Shown piece after piece: positions 22,129 through 27,095 of a DNA stretch of 27,095 nt. The stretch covers positions 1 through 27,095 of the forward strand of contig CAAGIT010000163.1 of NCBI GenBank assembly GCA_900769995.1, read 5' to 3'. Both the position numbers and the translations under genes were made by a program. Position 1 is the first letter of the stretch; each line of letters opens with the position of its first letter. The notes below the pieces were generated by a model. The model did no database searches and was not told the origin of the DNA. It worked only from the letters and a program-made list of their open reading frames with translations. This DNA comes from an uncultured Oscillospiraceae bacterium. Its GTDB lineage: Bacteria > Bacillota > Clostridia > Oscillospirales > Oscillospiraceae.

Positions 22129-24720
22129 TTACACCATCTTTTTCAGCTCATACAGGGCATTCATCGCCTCGATGGGCGTCATGGTTTCGATGGCAAGGCT
22201 CTCCAGTTTCTTTCGCAGGGCATCGTTTTCCATCGACGTGATGGAAATTTGATCCTCGGCGGCAACGGTCACGGTTCGCACCGGTGCGCCGCTCTCCAAT
22301 TCGTGCAGAAGCTGCCGCGCACGGGTCACGACCTTTTCGGGCAGACCTGCCAGCTTAGCGACCTCCACGCCGTAGGAGTCATCCGCCGCACCGGGCACGA
22401 TCTTGCGCAAAAATACGATGTCGCCGCCGCGTTTTCTTACGGCGATGTTATAATTCTTCACGCCGCCGATCTCCTGCTCGATGTCGGTCAGCTCGTGATA
22501 GTGGGTCGCAAACAGCGTCTTCGCGCCCAGACGCTTGCGGTCGGTGACGTATTCGAGCACGGCTCTCGCGATCGCCATGCCGTCAAAGGTCGAGGTGCCG
22601 CGGCCGATCTCGTCCAAAATCAACAGGCTTTGCGCCGTGGCGTGCTCCAAAATCTCCGCGACCTCGGTCATCTCGACCATAAAGGTCGATTTGCCCGTCG
22701 AAAGATCATCCGATGCGCCGATGCGGGTGAAAATGCGGTCAACAATGCCGATCCGCGCGGTTTTCGCGGGGACAAACGAGCCGATCTGCGCCATCAGAAC
22801 GATCAGCGCGACCTGCCGCATATAGGTCGATTTACCCGCCATATTCGGGCCGGTGATGATCGCCGTGCGGTTATGCTCGCAATCCAGCGTGGTATCATTC
22901 GGGACGAACAGGCTGTTTTTGAGCATCTGCTCCACCACCGGATGCCGTCCTTCGCGGATGATGATCTCGCCGGAGAAGTCGATCTCCGGCTTGGTGTAGT
23001 TATGCTTGACCGCCAGAGCCGCGAAATTCGCCACAACGTCCAGACACGCGACCGCCTGCGCCGTCTGCTGCACACGCGCCGATTGGGCGCAGAGATATTC
23101 GCGCACCTGCGTGAACAGCTCGTATTCCAGCGCGGCAATGCGGTCCTTCGCGGTCAGAATGGTGGATTCCAGCTCCTTCAGCTCCGGCGTGATATAGCGT
23201 TCGCCGTTGGCCAGGGTCTGCTTGCGGATATAGGTGTCGGGCACAAGGGACAACTGTCCCTTGGCGACCTCGATGTAATAGCCGAACACGCGGTTATAGC
23301 CCACGCGCAGGTTTTTAATGCCGGTTTTCTCTTTTTCGCCTGCCTCGATCTGTGCCAACGTGCCCTTGCCGCCGGAGACGATGTCGCGCAGGCGGTCTAA
23401 TTCCTCGGAATAGCCCTCGCGGATGATGCCGCCTTCGCGCAGAGTGAAGGGCGGTTCGTCGCAGATGGCGGCGGAAATCAGGTCATAAATGTCCTTCAGC
23501 TCGTCGATCTGGTCGTATAAGACCCGCATCAGCGAGGACTGATAGCCGGAAATCGCCGCTTTCAGGGTCGGGATCGGCTCGCAGCCGTTCTTCATCGCGA
23601 CCAGATCGCGGCCGTTGGCGGCGCCCGTGGCAATTCGCGCCATGACGCGCTCCAGATCCGAAATGCCGCGCAGCAGCTCGCGCAGGTCGGGCAGTCCGGT
23701 GGCGGCCTGCGTCAGCTCCTCGACCGCGTTTTGCCGCATGGCGATCTTCTTCGGGCTGAGCAGCGGCTTTTCCAGCCAGCTTCGGAGCATACGGCTGCCC
23801 ATGGAGGTATTTGTGTGGTCGAGCACCCAGAGCAGACTGCCGCGTTTTTCGCCGGCACGCAGGGTTTCGGTCAGCTCCAAATTGCGGCGTGCGGTCATAT
23901 CCATTTCCAGAAAACGCCCGTGGACGTAAAATTCCAGCTTTCTCACATGGGTCAGGCTGACCTTTTGCAGCTCCTCCAGCGTGCGCAGAAGCGCGCCCGC
24001 ACTGCGCCAAACCACATCCGTATTCGCAATGCCGAGCGCCTCCAGACTGCGGTCAAACTGCTTGGTCACAAGCTCCGCCGTCGCGTTGGCATCGAACAGC
24101 TCCGCAGCGCCGATACCCGTACAGCAGGCAAGCTTATCGCGCAGAGCTGCGGTCAGGACTTCGTTATCCGCCGCTTCGCCGCCGCGCAGGACCTCGGACG
24201 GCGCAAACCGTCCCAGCTCGGAGATTACGCGGTCGATCGCCTGCCCGCCCTCGGCAAAGGTCGCGTAAAACGCGCCCGTGGAAACGTCGCAAAAGCTGAT
24301 GCCGTAACGGTTCTCCGCACCGTAGACACAGGCGAAATAATTGTTGCGGCTCTCATCGAGCATGGAGCTTTCCACGACCGTGCCCGGGGTGACGATGCGG
24401 GTGATGTCGCGCTTGACCAGTCCCTTGGCGGTCGCGGGATCCTCCATCTGCTCGCAGATGGCGACCTTGTAGCCGCGCTGCACCAGCCGCGCGATATAAG
24501 CCTCGGCGGAGTGATAGGGCACGCCGCACATCGGGGTCTGCTCCTCCTTCTCCTTGCCGCGGTCGCGTGTGGTCAGGGTGAGATCCAGCTCCTTCGCGGC
24601 AAGGCGTGCATCCTCTGAGAACATCTCATAAAAATCGCCCAGACGGAAGAACAGGATGCAGTCCGGATGCCGCTCCTTGATGTCCACGTATTGCCGCATC
24701 ATCGGTGTCAGCTCAGCCAT
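22129..24720 (-). CDS. mutS: DNA mismatch repair protein MutS
   Basis: MutS recognises base mismatches and small loops and recruits MutL using ATP. The 863-aa product has the mismatch-wedge motif FYE at 30-32 (GDFYEMF), followed by connector, lever/clamp and ATPase domains. Walker A is GPNMAGKST with K630, and the region LILDEIGRGTSTFDG is Walker B plus signature. 'LFATHYHELTD' follows as in all MutS1 proteins. It starts at ATG 24720 with GGAGAAACACC, 27 nt downstream of miaB. Confidence 0.97.
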   Translation of the reverse strand: MAELTPMMRQYVDIKERHPDCILFFRLGDFYEMFSEDARLAAKELDLTLTTRDRGKEKEEQTPMCGVPYHSAEAYIARLVQRGYKVAICEQMEDPATAKGLVKRDITRIVTPGTVVESSMLDESRNNYFACVYGAENRYGISFCDVSTGAFYATFAEGGQAIDRVISELGRFAPSEVLRGGEAADNEVLTAALRDKLACCTGIGAAELFDANATAELVTKQFDRSLEALGIANTDVVWRSAGALLRTLEELQKVSLTHVRKLEFYVHGRFLEMDMTARRNLELTETLRAGEKRGSLLWVLDHTNTSMGSRMLRSWLEKPLLSPKKIAMRQNAVEELTQAATGLPDLRELLRGISDLERVMARIATGAANGRDLVAMKNGCEPIPTLKAAISGYQSSLMRVLYDQIDELKDIYDLISAAICDEPPFTLREGGIIREGYSEELDRLRDIVSGGKGTLAQIEAGEKEKTGIKNLRVGYNRVFGYYIEVAKGQLSLVPDTYIRKQTLANGERYITPELKELESTILTAKDRIAALEYELFTQVREYLCAQSARVQQTAQAVACLDVVANFAALAVKHNYTKPEIDFSGEIIIREGRHPVVEQMLKNSLFVPNDTTLDCEHNRTAIITGPNMAGKSTYMRQVALIVLMAQIGSFVPAKTARIGIVDRIFTRIGASDDLSTGKSTFMVEMTEVAEILEHATAQSLLILDEIGRGTSTFDGMAIARAVLEYVTDRKRLGAKTLFATHYHELTDIEQEIGGVKNYNIAVRKRGGDIVFLRKIVPGAADDSYGVEVAKLAGLPEKVVTRARQLLHELESGAPVRTVTVAAEDQISITSMENDALRKKLESLAIETMTPIEAMNALYELKKMV

Positions 24721-24747
24721 GGTGTTTCTCCGTTTCTTTCGTATTTC

Positions 24748-26151
24748 TTAAATTTGCTCGCCGGTCAGGCTCCATGTGGTGCAGCCGGTGATTTTCACGT
24801 CCAGCAGCTGTCCGATCAGGCTGTCGTCACCGGCAAAGCGCACCAGTCTGCCGCCCTCGGTGCGTGCGGTCAGGCTGTCGCCGTCGCGGCCGTCGACCAA
24901 AACCCGCTGCACCGAGCCGATATACGCGCGGTGCTTCTCCTCGGAAATGCGGTTCTGCACCGCAAGCAGACGGTCAAAACGGCGGTTCTTCTCCGCCTTC
25001 GGCGTGGGGTCGGGCATCGCTGCCGCCGGTGTGCCGCCGCGCGGAGAATAGATAAACGTAAACAGCGCGTCATACCGCACCCGCTCGATAAGCTTTACCG
25101 TGTCCTCAAACTCCTCCTCTGTCTCGCCGGGGAAGCCGACGATGACATCGCTCGTGAGCACCAGATCGGGCATCAGCCTGCGGCCGTAATCCACCAGCTC
25201 GAGGTATTGCGCCGCCGTATAGCGGCGGTTCATCTCCTTCAGCACGCGGTCGTTGCCCGACTGAAACGGCAGATGGAACTGCTTGCAGATTTTGGGGTAT
25301 TTCGCGATGGTGTCAAACAGCTTGAAGCTGGCATCCTTCGGATGCGAGGTCATGAACCGCAGACGGAAATCGCCGTCCAGCTCGGCAATTTTTGCCATCA
25401 AATCGGCAAAATCAATGCCCAAGCCCAGATCCTTGCCGTAGGAATTGACATTCTGACCCAGCAGGGTGATCTCCTTATAGCCCTCGGCAATGAGCTGGCG
25501 GCATTCCGCCAGAATCTCCTCGGGCTGACGGCTGCGCTCCCGGCCGCGCACATAGGGCACGATGCAGTAGGAGCAGAAATTGTTGCAGCCGTACATGATG
25601 CTGACCCACGCCTTGAGCTTGCTGTCGCGGACGATGGGAAGACCCTCCGCGATGGAGCCGGCTTCATCCTCCACGGCGAAAATGCGCTTGTTGGTTTTCA
25701 GCACATGGAGCAGTAATTGCGGAAATTCCCACAGATGGTGGGTCGAAAACACGCCATCGACGTGGGGATAGGATTTTTTGATGCGATCGGACACGGCAGG
25801 CTGACCCATCATGCAGCCGCAGAGGAAGATCTTCTGCCGCGGGTGACGGCGTTTGGTGTGCACCAATGCGCCGACATTGCCGAACACACGCTGCTCCGCG
25901 TGTTCGCGGATGGCGCAGGTGTTGAACACGACCACATCCGCACCCTCCTCGGTGTCGGTCAGGCCGTAGCCCGCCGCGACCAGCATACCGCGGATGCGCT
26001 CGGAATCGGCCTCGTTCTGCTGGCAGCCGTAGGTGTCCACATAGGCAACCGGTGCAATGCCCTGCGCGAGCCAATAGTCGCGGATCTCCCCGCATATTTC
26101 CTCCTGCCGCCGAATTTCTTCGGGGGCGATCACTCTTGTTTTACGTTCCAA
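24748..26151 (-). CDS. miaB: tRNA-2-methylthio-N6-dimethylallyladenosine synthase
   Basis: This radical-SAM methylthiotransferase converts i6A37 to ms2i6A37 in tRNA. The 467-aa product has the N-terminal UPF0004 domain whose cysteines bind an auxiliary 4Fe-4S cluster (C43 in DTYGCQQN, C79 in FNTCAIRE, C113 in CGCMMG). The radical-SAM cysteines are C189, C193 and C196 (GCNNFCSYC), followed by PYVRGRERSR. A C-terminal TRAM-like region for RNA binding occupies roughly the last 65 residues. The start appears to be TTG 26151, with GGAGG nine bases upstream and no ATG close by. About 33 residues precede the conserved domain, a Clostridia-style extension. It is the first gene behind a good leftward promoter. 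Confidence 0.95.
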   Translation of the reverse strand: MERKTRVIAPEEIRRQEEICGEIRDYWLAQGIAPVAYVDTYGCQQNEADSERIRGMLVAAGYGLTDTEEGADVVVFNTCAIREHAEQRVFGNVGALVHTKRRHPRQKIFLCGCMMGQPAVSDRIKKSYPHVDGVFSTHHLWEFPQLLLHVLKTNKRIFAVEDEAGSIAEGLPIVRDSKLKAWVSIMYGCNNFCSYCIVPYVRGRERSRQPEEILAECRQLIAEGYKEITLLGQNVNSYGKDLGLGIDFADLMAKIAELDGDFRLRFMTSHPKDASFKLFDTIAKYPKICKQFHLPFQSGNDRVLKEMNRRYTAAQYLELVDYGRRLMPDLVLTSDVIVGFPGETEEEFEDTVKLIERVRYDALFTFIYSPRGGTPAAAMPDPTPKAEKNRRFDRLLAVQNRISEEKHRAYIGSVQRVLVDGRDGDSLTARTEGGRLVRFAGDDSLIGQLLDVKITGCTTWSLTGEQI

Positions 26152-26192
26152 AGAGGGCTTCCTCCGTTCAAATTTTGATAGTACTTCAATTT

Positions 26193-26221
26193 ATTTTATC
26201 ATGCTTCTCAGTACTTTGCAA
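26193..26221 (-). promoter_or_regulatory. Promoter of the miaB-mutS-mutL gene string
   Basis: On the minus strand TTGCAA (26221-26216) and TAAAAT (26198-26193) are 17 bp apart, 42 bp upstream of the TTG start of miaB. It is divergent from the amidohydrolase promoter. Confidence 0.7.
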
Positions 26222-26236
26222 GAAAAAATCCACCCC

Positions 26237-26265
26237 TTGCAAAAACCTTTGTCCTGTGGTATGCT
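26237..26265 (+). promoter_or_regulatory. Promoter of the amidohydrolase gene
   Basis: TTGCAA (26237-26242) and TATGCT (26260-26265) are 17 bp apart, 44 bp before the ATG at 26310. Its -35 hexamer is identical to that of the divergent miaB promoter 15 bp away. Confidence 0.6.
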
Positions 26266-26309
26266 GTAGGCAGAATTAAGCTGGGGAAGTATCCCATAGG
26301 AGGGATTTT

Positions 26310-27095
26310 ATGCTGTCCGAACACCGCCATGCCCTGCACCGGATCCCGGAGCTGGGCTGGGAGCTGCCGAAAACGGCGGAATATCTGAAAACGCAGCTCG
26401 GCAAGCTGCCCTGCACGGTTTTTTCTCCGGTCGGAACGGCGGTCTGCGCCTATTTTGACCTCGGAAAAGCGGAAACCGTCGCGTTCCGCAGCGATATGGA
26501 CGCTTTGCCGATCACGGAGGAAACCGGACTTCCCTACGCCTCGACCCACGCGGGCAAAATGCACGCCTGCGGTCACGACGGGCATATGTCGATCCTTCTC
26601 GGGCTGGCAGAGTATGTCGCGGCACATCCCGAGGTGCCGTCGCGCAATGTCCTGCTGATCTTCGAGCCTGCCGAGGAGACGAACGGCGGCGCTCTGTCCA
26701 TCTGCGAAACGGGCTTGTTTGACGCGTATCATGTCACTCGGGTGTTCGGGCTGCACCTCTGGCCGGAGCTTCCCAAGCACGCGGTCGCCGCGTGTGAGGG
26801 GCCGATGATGGCGCGCTCGTCCGAGCTGACGGTGGAGATCACGGGCGCCTCCGTCCACATCGCGAAATGGCGCGAGGGCAGGGATGCTCTGGCTGCTGCG
26901 GCGGAGTTTTTGACCCGCGCCGAAGCACTGGGCGAGAAGCAGCCCTGTGTGCTCCGCTTCGGCAAGCTCGAAAGCGGCGAGGTACGCAACGCCGTTGCGC
27001 GGTTTGCGCGGCTCGAGGGTGCGCTCCGTGCCTTCGATGACGGTCTGTTCCTCCGCCTTTGGGGTCAGCTAAAGGACTTGGCGGCGGAAATCTCC
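26310..27095 (+). CDS. M20-family amidohydrolase (partial, runs off the window)
   Basis: This metal-dependent amidohydrolase/deacetylase belongs to the M20D group, which includes hippurate hydrolase-, IAA-amino-acid hydrolase- and N-acetyldiaminopimelate deacetylase-like enzymes. The 262 visible residues start MLSEHRHALHRIPELGWE, the standard opening of this group. Metal-binding motifs are RSDMDALPI, HACGHDGH (C87, H89) and FEPAEE (E122/E123), then GLHLWPELP. The dimerisation (lid) domain begins but is incomplete, and no stop codon is reached. AGGAGG (26298-26303) is 6 nt before the ATG. The substrate cannot be assigned from sequence; a peptidoglycan- or amino-acid-derived N-acyl compound is likely. 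Confidence 0.88.
   Translation, partial: MLSEHRHALHRIPELGWELPKTAEYLKTQLGKLPCTVFSPVGTAVCAYFDLGKAETVAFRSDMDALPITEETGLPYASTHAGKMHACGHDGHMSILLGLAEYVAAHPEVPSRNVLLIFEPAEETNGGALSICETGLFDAYHVTRVFGLHLWPELPKHAVAACEGPMMARSSELTVEITGASVHIAKWREGRDALAAAAEFLTRAEALGEKQPCVLRFGKLESGEVRNAVARFARLEGALRAFDDGLFLRLWGQLKDLAAEIS

Noticed and set aside
22249..23400. 383-codon open frame on the plus strand
   Set aside because: It is the antisense shadow of mutS.

Overview
The window looks like chromosome from a moderately GC-rich, Gram-positive-type Clostridia, probably an Oscillospirales gut lineage. The signs are sigma-A promoters, strong GGAGG ribosome sites, a T-box leader, SepF and DivIVA, Hfq beside MiaA, lipobox lipoproteins and GC-rich palindromic terminators. 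The lineage is inferred; no rRNA or tRNA gene is visible.

Positions 1-1500 are a mobile-element scar. Four degenerate ~24-bp repeats resembling an IS21-family terminus run into the C-terminal part of a large serine recombinase whose catalytic domain is missing. A terminator, a strong promoter and an unexplained 39-codon ORF follow.

Positions 1520-6740 hold metabolic and envelope genes. A nitrilase-superfamily amidase is followed by a branched-chain aminotransferase (ilvE). Next are a parvulin-type foldase lipoprotein (minus strand, convergent with ilvE) and ATP-dependent PEP carboxykinase (pckA, divergent from the foldase).

Positions 6740-11040 carry a fused Na+/phosphate cotransporter-PhoU protein and a DUF5067-like lipoprotein. 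The spaces around them hold a family of ~100-bp units, each built from three different GC-rich hairpins in fixed order. There are three full copies and two reduced ones; one supplies the stop codon of the neighbouring exonuclease gene. This is the most notable non-coding feature.

Positions 11034-26151 are all on the minus strand. In transcription order: miaB, mutS, a CPBP membrane protease, mutL, miaA, hfq, an HlyD-like membrane protein, a YggS-family PLP protein, sepF, divIVA, a T-box leader, ileS, then a separately promoted DEDDh exonuclease. The string combines tRNA modification, mismatch repair, RNA chaperoning and cell division. At 26.2 kb divergent promoters separate miaB from an M20 amidohydrolase that runs off the end.
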